Notes under the pieces: model-generated
What the model was told of the DNA's origin: nothing
Databases searched by the model: none
The model's input: only the letters and a program-made list of their open reading frames with translations
Made by a program: the position numbers and the translations under genes
Origin: CBDDKS01 sp965230335
GTDB taxonomy: Bacteria > Pseudomonadota > Gammaproteobacteria > Enterobacterales > Kangiellaceae
Reading direction: 5' to 3'
Assembly: GCA_965230335.1 (NCBI GenBank)
Contig: CBDDKS010000006.1
Coordinates: 1,860,001-1,924,000 of the forward strand
Length of the DNA stretch: 64,000 bases
Shown here: in pieces, positions 51,605 to 60,026 of the stretch
Layout: each line of letters starts with the position of its first letter
Position numbering within the stretch: the first letter of the stretch is position 1

Positions 51605-51646
51605 CTTCGAGTTATATTTTTAAGCCCGCCAGTTTGGCGGGTTTTT
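51594..51646 (+). terminator. Trp attenuator 2
   Basis: Strand 2 GGCGGGCTTA (51594-51603) is an exact 10-nt complement of strand 3 TAAGCCCGCC (51621-51630): antiterminator. Strand 3 also pairs, as CCCGCC (51625-51630), with strand 4 GGCGGG (51636-51641), a 5-nt-loop hairpin followed by six T (51642-51647): terminator. It lies 30 bp before the aroF start. Confidence 0.9.
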
Positions 51647-51676
51647 TATTGAATAGTCCATTGAGGAGATAGCAAG

Positions 51677-52702
51677 ATGATCATTGTATTAAAACCAGAA
51701 GCAGATAAAGCTATTGCTGATGAAATTTTAAAAAATATTGAAGAGCTGGGCTTAAAACCGCTCTATATGCCAGGTACAGAACGTACTGTTTTGGGGGCAT
51801 TGGGTGATGAGCGTGTTTTGGAGCAGCTTAATTTGGCTGCACATCCTATGGTGGATGATGTGAAGCCCATATTATCGAGTTATAAACTGGTGAGTAGGGA
51901 ACTGAATCCTGCTGATACGGTTGTTTCTATTGATAATGTACCTTTTGGTGGAGAGCATTTTTCTGTCATTGCTGGCCCTTGTGCTGTTGAAAGTATTGAT
52001 GTTTTTCGTGAAGCTGCCCAACAGGTTAAATCAGCTGGAGCTGTCGCATTAAGAGGCGGCGCTTTTAAACCAAGAAGCAGCCCTTATAGTTTTCAGGGTG
52101 GTGGTGCTGAAGCGCTGAAAACCATGCAACAGGTGAGTGAAGAAGTGGCATTACCTGCGGTAACCGAAGTGATGGATGCTTCCGATCTTGAACTCATCTG
52201 TGATCATGTGTCGGCATTACAAATTGGTGCCAGAAATATGCAAAACTTCCATTTATTGAAAGCGGTTGGCGAAGTGTCATTACCTGTGATTTTAAAACGA
52301 GGTATGTCGGCAACTATAGAAGAAATGCTTTTGGCTGCTGAGTATATCGTTAATGCGGGTAATCCCAATGTGATTTTGTGTGAACGAGGTATTCGTACTT
52401 TTGAGACAGCAACGCGTAATACACTGGATTTGAATGCAGTGGCCTTTATGAAACAGCGATCACATTTACCTGTGATTGTTGATCCTTCACATGGTACTGG
52501 CGTTCGTGAATTGGTTGCGCCTATGGCAAAAGCGGGTGTTGCTGTGGGGGCAGATGGTTTAATTATAGAAGTACATCCCGAGCCCACCAAAGCGGTATCA
52601 GATGGCAAGCAATCATTGTATCCTGAACAGTTTAAGCAATTGATGCATGAATTAAATACATTTGTCGAAGCATCTGGGCGTCATATGACAAAATTGCCTT
52701 AA
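51677..52702 (+). CDS. aroF: DAHP synthase (type I-beta, 3-deoxy-7-phosphoheptulonate synthase)
   Basis: First enzyme of the shikimate pathway: joins phosphoenolpyruvate and erythrose 4-phosphate. 341 residues. An N-terminal ferredoxin-like regulatory domain (about 1-68, IIVLKPEADKAIADEIL) precedes the TIM barrel (about 80-335) with IAGPCAVES (metal-binding Cys), ALRGGAFKPRSSPYSFQG, LQIGARNMQN, VILKRGMSAT and VDPSHGTG. This is the Thermotoga/Bacillus-type I-beta enzyme, not the E. coli AroF/G/H I-alpha class. It lies first in the trp operon after two attenuators, so it is probably the tryptophan-dedicated isozyme. Ribosome binding site GAGGAG, 11 bp before the ATG; trpE follows 26 bp after its stop. 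Confidence 0.93.
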   Translation: MIIVLKPEADKAIADEILKNIEELGLKPLYMPGTERTVLGALGDERVLEQLNLAAHPMVDDVKPILSSYKLVSRELNPADTVVSIDNVPFGGEHFSVIAGPCAVESIDVFREAAQQVKSAGAVALRGGAFKPRSSPYSFQGGGAEALKTMQQVSEEVALPAVTEVMDASDLELICDHVSALQIGARNMQNFHLLKAVGEVSLPVILKRGMSATIEEMLLAAEYIVNAGNPNVILCERGIRTFETATRNTLDLNAVAFMKQRSHLPVIVDPSHGTGVRELVAPMAKAGVAVGADGLIIEVHPEPTKAVSDGKQSLYPEQFKQLMHELNTFVEASGRHMTKLP

Positions 52703-52728
52703 TAACGTATTTTATTCTTGGGTATTTT

Positions 52729-54336
52729 ATGAAAGTTCATCATTTGTCACGTCGTTTGAGCTCATTAGTTAATATTTCAGATGCTTTTGAAGTATTAACG
52801 GCTCAAATGGAGGGACCTAAAGCATTATTGGAAACGGCATCTATTAGTAGTAAAGAACATCAAAACAGTGTCATGATGTTGTCAGCAGCATTAAGAGTAC
52901 ACTGTATTGGTGAGCGGGTGATCTTTACGGCATTAAATGTTAATGGGCGTCAATTGCTACCTGCGTTATCCAAATTAGTCTCTGTTGTTGAGCAAACACA
53001 GGATTATTTGATAGCACGTTATGAGCATACGCAATTAAACAATACATTGGATGAATTTGATAAATTAAAAGCACCGAATGTATTTGACAGTTTGCGACAA
53101 TTATTGCAATTAGTGACGACACAAACGCATGATGATATTTCCACACAGTTAATCGGTAACTTTGCATTTGATTGTTTTAATTTGTTTGAATCAGTTAATG
53201 GGGCATTCAATTGCCAGAATTCGGCTGATAATGAAAACACACTAAGGGATAATGAACAAGATGCAGATATTTATTTTGATTTTTATTTAGCTGATCGTTT
53301 ATTAATGGTTGATCATAAAAATCATCATGCTCGGTTGATTTCAAAAATATTTGAAGGAGAAAATGCCCAGTCCATCATTAATGATTATCAACAAAAAATT
53401 GCAGAAGATGAACAAACACTTCATCAATGTATAAAAAACCAAAAAGAGATTCCTTTAAAAAATAATCAGAATAATGATGAGATTTCGGTCAATTTAAGTG
53501 ATGAACACTATATTGATTTGGTTGAACAGGTCAAAACACACATTAAAAAAGGCGATGTCTTCCAGATTGTTGTTGCGCGGCAATTTGCATTATTGTGTGA
53601 TGATGCTTATACAGCTTATCAATATTTAAAAGTATCTAATCCCAGTCCTTATATGTTTTATATCAAAGGTATAGATTACGAATTATTTGGTGCCTCACCC
53701 GAAAGTGCTGTAAAAGTCGAAGCCAAACAGAATAAATTAAGTATTTATCCCATAGCGGGTACACGACGACGTGGTCTGGATGATTTGGGAAACATCAATG
53801 CGGATTTAGATGCAAGAATTGAAATGGAATTAAAAAATGATGAAAAAGAAAAAGCAGAGCATGCCATGTTAGTGGATCTGGCCCGCAATGATGTTGCAAA
53901 AGTCTGTTGTGCCGGCTCTCGTGTTATTGAGCGATTAATGGAAGTGGACCGATATTCGCATGTGATGCATTTGGTTTCTAAAGTTTCAGGAACACTACGT
54001 CCAGAACAAGATGCGTTATCTGCTTATCAGGCTTGTATGAATATGGGTACATTAACGGGTGCACCCAAAGTGAAAGCAATGCAATTGATTCATCAATATG
54101 AACCTTTAAGCCGGGGTTTTTATGGTGGCGCAACCGGTTATTTAAATGCACAAGGCGATATGGATACAGCCATCGTTATACGCAGTGCTTTTGTGAAAGA
54201 TAACCAGGCCATCGTTTCTGCAGGTGCTGGTATTGTACATGACTCTGTGCCTGAATTAGAGGTGAAGGAAACCCGTGATAAAGCCGCTGCAGTTATTCGT
54301 GCTGTGCAGGCAACACAAAGCAAGGAGGTATCCTAA
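52729..54336 (+). CDS. trpE: Anthranilate synthase component I
   Basis: Converts chorismate and ammonia to anthranilate with TrpG. 535 residues: N-terminal regulatory region (to about 150) and chorismate-binding domain (about 260-525), with FQIVVARQFAL, NPSPYMFYIK, LFGASPES, YPIAGTRRRG, MLVDLARND, the DRYSHVMHLVSKVSG segment and GTLTGAPKVKAMQLI. The feedback motif LLES that binds tryptophan in E. coli TrpE (Ser40) reads LLET here (Thr36); sensitivity may be unchanged or mildly altered. A Gln/Asp/Asn-rich stretch near 160-180 and another at 240-250 look like loops longer than usual. trpG starts 2 bp after the stop. Confidence 0.96.
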   Translation: MKVHHLSRRLSSLVNISDAFEVLTAQMEGPKALLETASISSKEHQNSVMMLSAALRVHCIGERVIFTALNVNGRQLLPALSKLVSVVEQTQDYLIARYEHTQLNNTLDEFDKLKAPNVFDSLRQLLQLVTTQTHDDISTQLIGNFAFDCFNLFESVNGAFNCQNSADNENTLRDNEQDADIYFDFYLADRLLMVDHKNHHARLISKIFEGENAQSIINDYQQKIAEDEQTLHQCIKNQKEIPLKNNQNNDEISVNLSDEHYIDLVEQVKTHIKKGDVFQIVVARQFALLCDDAYTAYQYLKVSNPSPYMFYIKGIDYELFGASPESAVKVEAKQNKLSIYPIAGTRRRGLDDLGNINADLDARIEMELKNDEKEKAEHAMLVDLARNDVAKVCCAGSRVIERLMEVDRYSHVMHLVSKVSGTLRPEQDALSAYQACMNMGTLTGAPKVKAMQLIHQYEPLSRGFYGGATGYLNAQGDMDTAIVIRSAFVKDNQAIVSAGAGIVHDSVPELEVKETRDKAAAVIRAVQATQSKEVS

Positions 54337-54338
54337 AC

Positions 54339-54920
54339 ATGTCTCGTTTATTGTTTATCGATAATTTTGATTCTTTTACCTATAACCTGGTTGATGAATT
54401 TTATTGTTTAGGTCATGAGCTGAGTGTTGTGCGTAATAATATTGATTTTGATAAGATGAAACAAATTGCACTGGAACATGACCTTGTTGTTCTGTCACCA
54501 GGTCCGGGAGAGCCCAAACAGGCTGGGCATTGCTTGCAGTTAATTAAAGACTTGAGAGGTCAGCGACCCTTTATGGGTATCTGCTTAGGTCATCAATGTA
54601 TGGTCGAAGCCAGTGGAGAGCAGATCGTACAGGCAGAAGTGCCTGTACATGGCAAGGTCAGTTTAATTCATCATCATCAGACATTTTGTTTTTCTGAATT
54701 TGAAACACCGTTGAGTGTTGGCCGCTATCATTCATTGTATGCACAAAATTGTCCAGACGGTTTTAAATGTCTGGCCTATGTGGATGATATTTTGATGAGC
54801 ATTTATCATCAACAGGATCGGCTATTGGGTTTTCAATTTCATCCAGAATCTGTTTTAACAACGTTAGGTAGTCAGTTACTCAAAAATGCAACGCAATTGC
54901 TGCTGGGTAATGAACAATAA
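54339..54920 (+). CDS. trpG: Anthranilate synthase component II, glutamine amidotransferase
   Basis: Supplies ammonia from glutamine to TrpE. 193 residues of the class I amidotransferase fold: LLFIDNFDSFTYNLVDEF at the start, LSPGPGEPKQAGHC, the nucleophile Cys82 in GICLGHQCMVE and the His168/Glu170 pair in GFQFHPES. It is a separate gene, not fused to trpD as in E. coli. The ATG lies 2 bp after the trpE stop and GGAGG in the end of trpE serves as ribosome binding site, so the two subunits are coupled. trpD follows 15 bp later. Confidence 0.96.
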   Translation: MSRLLFIDNFDSFTYNLVDEFYCLGHELSVVRNNIDFDKMKQIALEHDLVVLSPGPGEPKQAGHCLQLIKDLRGQRPFMGICLGHQCMVEASGEQIVQAEVPVHGKVSLIHHHQTFCFSEFETPLSVGRYHSLYAQNCPDGFKCLAYVDDILMSIYHQQDRLLGFQFHPESVLTTLGSQLLKNATQLLLGNEQ

Positions 54921-54935
54921 TTAAGGTTAATAAGC

Positions 54936-55967
54936 ATGCGACAGTATCTTGAAAAAATCTATAATGGGCAAGATTTACAACAACATGAAATGAAAGCTAT
55001 TGTTGAAAAGATTGTTCAGGGCGAATTAAACGATATAGAAATTACTGCCTTATTGGTAGGTTTAAAAATAAAAGGTGAAAGTTCCGATGAAATTGCCGGA
55101 GCAGCGACAGCATTAAGAAAAGCCTGTCGTACATTTAATTATGATCATAGTTTAACGCCAGTCGATACCTGTGGAACAGGTGGTGATGGTATGAATACCA
55201 TTAATATTTCAACTATGGTCGCTCTGGTTGCTGCTGAGTGTGGTATTTCCATTGTCAAACATGGCAATCGCTCTGTTTCTTCAAAATCCGGTTCATCTGA
55301 TTTATTACAACGACTGGGTATCAAACTGGATTGTTCTCCAGAAGTTGCTCGTCAATGTTTGGAAAAAGAAAATTTTTGTTTTTTATTTGCACCTTTTTAC
55401 CATTCAGGTGTTAAACATGTGATGCCTGTCAGACAAACATTAAAAACAAGAACTTTGTTTAATTTGATTGGACCTTTGGCTAACCCAGCATCTCCAAAAA
55501 TTCAATTAATGGGTATTTATGATCCTGCACTGTTAAAAACAGTAGCACAGGCTTTAGGTCAATTGGGTTGTGAAAAAGCCATGGTAGTTCATGGCAGCGG
55601 ATTGGATGAAGTGGCATTACATGGTGAAACACATATAGCTTATTTGCATGATGGTGTTATTGATATGCAGTGTATTACACCAGAAGATGCTGGATTGGCT
55701 ATTGTTGATGTATCAGAATTGCAGTGCGATGATCCTGATGAAATTGCATTAGCTTTAACAGAGGTATTAAAAGGACAGGGGAAATCGGCACACAGAAATG
55801 TCATTTTATTAAATACAGCCGTACTTTTGTTGCTATGTGATAAAGTGAATAATTTGAAAGATGGCGTTGAAATGGCAGGTGATGCTTTAAGTTCAGGACG
55901 AGTAATGGCTCGTTTGCAAAGAATAGCAGCGTGTACCCATGAAGAAGAGTGTATCCATGAGAAATAA
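54936..55967 (+). CDS. trpD: Anthranilate phosphoribosyltransferase
   Basis: Transfers phosphoribose from PRPP to anthranilate. 343 residues: helical N-terminal domain (LEKIYNGQDLQQHEMKAIVE), then the PRPP-binding glycine loop DTCGTGGDGMNTINIST, KHGNRSVSSKSGSSD, and VMPVRQTLKTRTLFNLIGPLANP for anthranilate. It is stand-alone rather than a TrpGD fusion. Its last codons overlap an earlier in-frame ATG of trpCF; the stop TAA (55965-55967) sits in the segment ATGAGAAATAATATGA, repeated at the trpB/trpA junction. Confidence 0.96.
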   Translation: MRQYLEKIYNGQDLQQHEMKAIVEKIVQGELNDIEITALLVGLKIKGESSDEIAGAATALRKACRTFNYDHSLTPVDTCGTGGDGMNTINISTMVALVAAECGISIVKHGNRSVSSKSGSSDLLQRLGIKLDCSPEVARQCLEKENFCFLFAPFYHSGVKHVMPVRQTLKTRTLFNLIGPLANPASPKIQLMGIYDPALLKTVAQALGQLGCEKAMVVHGSGLDEVALHGETHIAYLHDGVIDMQCITPEDAGLAIVDVSELQCDDPDEIALALTEVLKGQGKSAHRNVILLNTAVLLLLCDKVNNLKDGVEMAGDALSSGRVMARLQRIAACTHEEECIHEK

Positions 55968-55968
55968 T

Positions 55969-57462
55969 ATGACGGGAAATCATCGGATCACCAATAACGT
56001 ACTGGAAAAAATTGTTTCCGATAAACAGGATGAACTTGTTTTACGAAAAGAAAATAAACCTGTGTCTGACTTTAAAGAACAACTTGTACAAAGTGATCGC
56101 AGTTTACATAAGGCACTGGCTCTACCAGGCAATCGATTTATTATGGAATATAAAAAGGCATCACCTTCCAGAGGGGACATCCGTCCGGATTTATCACCAT
56201 TAGAATTACTGAGTGCCTATCAGAAAAGTGCAGATGCGATTTCTGTCTTAACGGATAAAAAATATTTTAATGGCAGTCATGAAAATCTGGCCATTATTCG
56301 AGAGAATACAGATAAGCCAGTGTTGTGTAAAGATTTCTTTATTGATGAATATCAGTTGTATGAAGCCAGATATTTTGGTGCAGATGCTGTTTTGTTAATG
56401 CTGTCAGTACTGAATGACGAAACCTATCTTTTTTTACATCAGATTGCCGATAGTTTATCTCTTGATGTATTAACAGAAGTTCATACACCTGAAGAAGCAC
56501 AAAGAGCCGTCGATTTGAATTCAAAAATTATTGGCATTAATAATCGGGATTTAAGAACATTAACCACAGATCTGACGACAACGGAAACCATAGTCCAATG
56601 TTTACCTGAAGATCGTTTGATGATATCAGAATCAGGTATCGAATCACGGGAAGATGTTGCACGTTTGGCTAAATATGTTGATGGTTTTTTGGTAGGGTCT
56701 TCTTTAATGGCTTCGAAGGATATTCAACAAGCAGCCACATCGTTAGTTTATGGTTGTGTGAAAATATGTGGTGTCAAAGATCAATCCATTGCCAGACAAG
56801 TCATTCAATCAGGAGGAAGTTATATTGGCTTCATGTTTTATAAACCCTCACCAAGAGCGATTTCATTATCGGATGCCAGAGAATTGGTACTAAAAATTTC
56901 AGAAGAACAGATTTCAGAAGAACCGGTTTCAGGAGAGAAGGTTTCAGAAAATCGGGTTTTAGAAAAATATGTAGGGGTGTTTGTTAATGCTTCCCATAAA
57001 TTCATATTAGAATGTATAGAAGCCTGTCATTTGACTGCTGTTCAATGTCATGGTGACGAATCACTGGATGATTTACAAACGCTCAAACAACAACTTCCCC
57101 AGGATGTTGAATTATGGAAAGCAATTGCATTGAAAAATGCAGATGATCTTTCCGTTGTCAACAGTTTCAATACAATTGTTGATCGTTTTGTTTTCGATTG
57201 TAGAACAGAAGACGTTTATGGTGGTAGTGGTCAGTCATTTGACTGGTCATTGATTCCTTTGATTAGAAAGCAACTGCAGGATGATACACGTATTATCATT
57301 GCAGGGGGTATTCAGTTAGACAATATCCACAGGTTATTCCAATATCCAAATATCTCTCTTGATATCAGTAGTGGTGTTGAAAGTGACAAGGGCGTAAAGT
57401 GTCCACAAAAAATTAAAGCATTGTTTGAATACTTAAGAACAATAGGTGAAAAAAATGAATGA
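55969..57462 (+). CDS. trpCF: Bifunctional indole-3-glycerol-phosphate synthase / PRA isomerase
   Basis: Fused TrpC-TrpF, 497 residues, catalysing two consecutive steps. The TrpC half (about 1-250) has FIMEYKKASPSRGDIRPD, VLTDKKYFNG, VLCKDFFIDEYQ, GINNRDLRTL and LMISESGIESREDV. The TrpF half (about 255-497) begins VKICGVKDQSIA and has GFMFYKPSPRAIS, VGVFVNA, VQCHGDE, FVFDCRT..GGSGQSFDW and IIAGGIQLDNI. Within TrpF, residues about 310-333 are encoded by five imperfect 15-bp tandem repeats (56897-56971), giving S-E-E-x-V pentapeptides: a longer, acidic loop than usual. I prefer ATG 55969 (1 bp after the trpD stop, preceded by GAGAAA); ATG 55957 is possible. Confidence 0.94.
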   Translation: MTGNHRITNNVLEKIVSDKQDELVLRKENKPVSDFKEQLVQSDRSLHKALALPGNRFIMEYKKASPSRGDIRPDLSPLELLSAYQKSADAISVLTDKKYFNGSHENLAIIRENTDKPVLCKDFFIDEYQLYEARYFGADAVLLMLSVLNDETYLFLHQIADSLSLDVLTEVHTPEEAQRAVDLNSKIIGINNRDLRTLTTDLTTTETIVQCLPEDRLMISESGIESREDVARLAKYVDGFLVGSSLMASKDIQQAATSLVYGCVKICGVKDQSIARQVIQSGGSYIGFMFYKPSPRAISLSDARELVLKISEEQISEEPVSGEKVSENRVLEKYVGVFVNASHKFILECIEACHLTAVQCHGDESLDDLQTLKQQLPQDVELWKAIALKNADDLSVVNSFNTIVDRFVFDCRTEDVYGGSGQSFDWSLIPLIRKQLQDDTRIIIAGGIQLDNIHRLFQYPNISLDISSGVESDKGVKCPQKIKALFEYLRTIGEKNE

Positions 57463-58675
57463 ATCTATAAAATTATCATCGGATTTTACGGATCCGTATT
57501 TTGGTGACTTTGGTGGCATGTTTATTCCTGAAATTCTCGTACCTGCTTTGGAACAGTTAGAAGCTGCTTTTGTACAGGCAATGGAAGATGAACACTTTCA
57601 TTCTGATTTTCAAAAGTTATTGAATGATTATGCAGGTAGGCCAACTCCTTTGTATCAGTGTCAGCGTTTGGTATCTGACAATGACGCCAAAATTTTTCTA
57701 AAACGTGAAGATTTACTGCATGGTGGTGCGCATAAAACCAATCAGGTTTTAGGGCAGGTTTTATTGGCGAAACGTATGGGTAAAACCAGAATTATTGCAG
57801 AGACAGGTGCAGGTCAACATGGTGTGGCGACTGCCCTGGCTTCTGCATTGGTTGGACTGCCTTGTGAAATTTATATGGGTTCAGTTGATTGTAAGCGTCA
57901 ACAACCCAACGTCTATCGAATGGAGCTCATGGGTGCAAAAGTGATTCCTGTGGATAGTGGGTTAGGCACTTTAAAAGATGCTATGAATGAAGCCTTGAGG
58001 GATTGGTCGGCAAGTTATGAAGATACACATTATTTATTAGGTACGGCGGCGGGTCCTCATCCTTTTCCTAAAATAGTGAAGGAGTTTCAACGCTGTATTG
58101 GTAAAGAAGCCAAACAGCAAATGATACAACAAACAGGAAGACTGCCTGATTTTGCAATTGCTTGTGTTGGGGGTGGCTCTAATGCTATTGGATTATTTGC
58201 TGATTTTATTGAAGAGGCTTCGGTTGAACTGATTGGTGTTGAGCCTGCTGGAAAAGGTTTGGATACTGAATATCATGGAGCCACTTTAACGAAAGGTGAT
58301 GTGGGTATATTACATGGTGCCTGTACCAAAATTATTCAGGATAGCGATGGTCAGATACATGAGTCCTATTCAGTGTCAGCAGGATTGGATTACCCCGGTG
58401 TCGGACCACAGCATGTTTATTTACAATCGATAGGCCGGGCAACTTATCACAGTGTCACTGATGAAGAGGCTTTACAGGCATTTCACTTATTAGCCAGTAG
58501 AGAAGGCATTATTCCTGCTTTAGAATCAGCTCATGCGTTAGCCTATGCTATACAGTTAGCAAAAGACCTGGATAACAGTCAACATATTCTTGTCAATTTA
58601 TCAGGTCGGGGTGACAAAGATTTAGAATATGTTCGCGGCTTAAATTTTGAATTCAATATTGAAAATGAGAAATAA
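57455..58675 (+). CDS. trpB: Tryptophan synthase beta chain
   Basis: PLP enzyme joining indole and serine. 406 residues of the TrpB1 type: PYFGDFGGMFIPEIL, FLKREDLLHGGAHKTNQ with the PLP lysine at 94, the AETGAGQHGVATA stretch with the catalytic Glu, GGGSNAIG phosphate loop, and LSGRGDKD near the C-terminus. A short tail of about 10 residues (NFEFNIENEK) extends past the usual end and overlaps the spacing for trpA. The ATG at 57455 overlaps the end of trpCF by 8 bp, preceded by AGGTG; the GTG at 57446 is less likely. It forms the alpha2-beta2 complex with TrpA. Confidence 0.97.
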   Translation: MNESIKLSSDFTDPYFGDFGGMFIPEILVPALEQLEAAFVQAMEDEHFHSDFQKLLNDYAGRPTPLYQCQRLVSDNDAKIFLKREDLLHGGAHKTNQVLGQVLLAKRMGKTRIIAETGAGQHGVATALASALVGLPCEIYMGSVDCKRQQPNVYRMELMGAKVIPVDSGLGTLKDAMNEALRDWSASYEDTHYLLGTAAGPHPFPKIVKEFQRCIGKEAKQQMIQQTGRLPDFAIACVGGGSNAIGLFADFIEEASVELIGVEPAGKGLDTEYHGATLTKGDVGILHGACTKIIQDSDGQIHESYSVSAGLDYPGVGPQHVYLQSIGRATYHSVTDEEALQAFHLLASREGIIPALESAHALAYAIQLAKDLDNSQHILVNLSGRGDKDLEYVRGLNFEFNIENEK

Positions 58676-58676
58676 T

Positions 58677-59477
58677 ATGAATCGATATGAAACCTTATTT
58701 GCATCCTGCCAGGAAAATAAACGAATTGCTTTTATTCCTTTTGTGATGTTGGGTGATCCTTCTTTTGAAGATTCACTGGATATTATTCGTACATTAATCG
58801 ATGCTGGTGCAGATGCCCTGGAATTGGGTATTCCTTTTTCTGATCCTGTAGCAGATGGCCCGGTGATTCAGGCTGCAGCTATTCGTGCATTGTCTAACGG
58901 TATGAATACAACGAAATCTTTGGAGTTAATCAATCAGATTCGAAATGAATTTTCGGATATTCCTATGGGTTTATTGCTTTATGCAAACCTGGTGTATCGA
59001 CCCGGTATCGATGTTTTTTATCAGCGATGTGCACAAGCTGGTGTGGATTCTGTATTGATTGCTGATGTGCCCATTCGGGAGAGTCAGCCTTTTGATAAAG
59101 CTGCAAAAGAGATGAGTATTGATAGTGTGCACATATTACCACCCAATGTTGATGATAATGTCGTACAAAAAGTGGCAGAAAAAAGTTGTGGTTATACTTA
59201 TGTGTTAGGACGTGCGGGAGTGACAGGTACGGATAAAGTTGCACAAATGCCGGCTCAAACCACATTAAACAAATTACAACAGTTTGGTGCGCCACCTGCC
59301 GTATTGGGTTTTGGTGTTTCTTTGCCCAAACACGTACATGAAGCGAAAGCATCTGGTTTTCAGGGTGTGATTAGTGGTTCTGCAACTGTAAAATTAATAG
59401 AACAATATCAAGATGATAACGTTGAAATGAAAAAACAACTCACTGAGTTTGTACAACGCATGGTTGCTGAAACCTGA
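58677..59477 (+). CDS. trpA: Tryptophan synthase alpha chain
   Basis: Cleaves indole-3-glycerol phosphate to indole, which is channelled to TrpB. 266 residues, TIM barrel: FIPFVMLGDPSFEDSLDII, ALELGIPFSDPVADGPVIQ with catalytic Glu49 and Asp60 (the same numbers as in E. coli), VDSVLIADVPIRES, YVLGRAGVTGTD and AVLGFGVSLPKHV. I chose ATG 58677, one base after the trpB stop, because it gives the same Glu/Asp numbering as E. coli TrpA and follows GAGAAA; the ATG at 58647 lies inside trpB. The trp enzymes end here; one small gene follows closely. Confidence 0.97.
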   Translation: MNRYETLFASCQENKRIAFIPFVMLGDPSFEDSLDIIRTLIDAGADALELGIPFSDPVADGPVIQAAAIRALSNGMNTTKSLELINQIRNEFSDIPMGLLLYANLVYRPGIDVFYQRCAQAGVDSVLIADVPIRESQPFDKAAKEMSIDSVHILPPNVDDNVVQKVAEKSCGYTYVLGRAGVTGTDKVAQMPAQTTLNKLQQFGAPPAVLGFGVSLPKHVHEAKASGFQGVISGSATVKLIEQYQDDNVEMKKQLTEFVQRMVAET

Positions 59478-59508
59478 ACTTCCAATAAAACAGATATCAA
59501 AATATTTT

Positions 59509-59799
59509 ATGAATGATAAGACAATGCCGTCATTTTTTTCTCAGGCTGAAATCAAATTAAGAGACTTGGAAACAAAAGAAACTTTTGATTTGTTTGCCAT
59601 TGGTTATGTTATTCCCCAAATTGCATTATCTGAAAATATTTATCATGATCAAGTAGCAGCAGACAATACGAAAATGTATTCGCCATTTGAAGTATTACAG
59701 CAAGAAGTAGAAAAGGCGATAACAGTCGATAATCTGTCTGAGGAAGATCAACATTTAGTTCGAGAACTATTAGATACTTTAAATCAATCCACTCGGTAA
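59509..59799 (+). CDS. Small unrecognised protein after trpA
   Basis: 97 residues, soluble and acidic in its second half (VLQQEVEKAITVDNLSEEDQHLVRELLDTLNQ), probably helical there; no family that I recognise. It starts 31 bp after trpA in the same direction, so it is probably read with the trp operon, but no link with tryptophan synthesis can be seen. A frame extending back to 59449 overlaps trpA; the ATG at 59509 is more reasonable, although its ribosome binding site is poor. The following gap carries a partial dispersed repeat. Confidence 0.55.
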   Translation: MNDKTMPSFFSQAEIKLRDLETKETFDLFAIGYVIPQIALSENIYHDQVAADNTKMYSPFEVLQQEVEKAITVDNLSEEDQHLVRELLDTLNQSTR

Positions 59800-59818
59800 T
59801 GGTTTAAGAAAATATCCA

Positions 59819-59867
59819 CGCAGCGATGAAGTTTTTTTCTCCTCATTTCGTGCCAGTTTAAAGTGAT
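59819..59867. repeat. Second, permuted copy of the 50.3-kb repeat
   Basis: CGCAGCGATGAAGTTTTTTT (59819-59838) and GTGCCAGTTTAAAGTGAT (59850-59867) match 50560-50579 and 50313-50330 with one difference each, but lie 11 bp apart here and in the reverse order. Position: gap after the post-trpA gene. Confidence 0.55.
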
Positions 59868-59992
59868 TTTACATATATTAAACTCGGTAAATACAAAAAT
59901 TTCGGTAAAAGTATCGTTTTGTAATACTTGAAGGCTATTATATTTAAACATTTCATAAAAAAGTATCGATTTATATATTTTTAATGAATACT

Positions 59993-60020
59993 TTCTCCTG
60001 TTTATCACACAACAGGAGAA
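59993..60020 (+). promoter_or_regulatory. Hairpin sequestering the ribosome binding site of the PspA-like gene
   Basis: TTCTCCTGTT (59993-60002), 8-nt loop, AACAGGAGAA (60011-60020): a perfect 10-bp stem whose 3' arm contains the AGGAG (60014-60018) used by the gene starting at 60027. In RNA this would hide the ribosome binding site until melted or opened by a factor. Confidence 0.6.
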
Positions 60021-60026
60021 TAAAAC

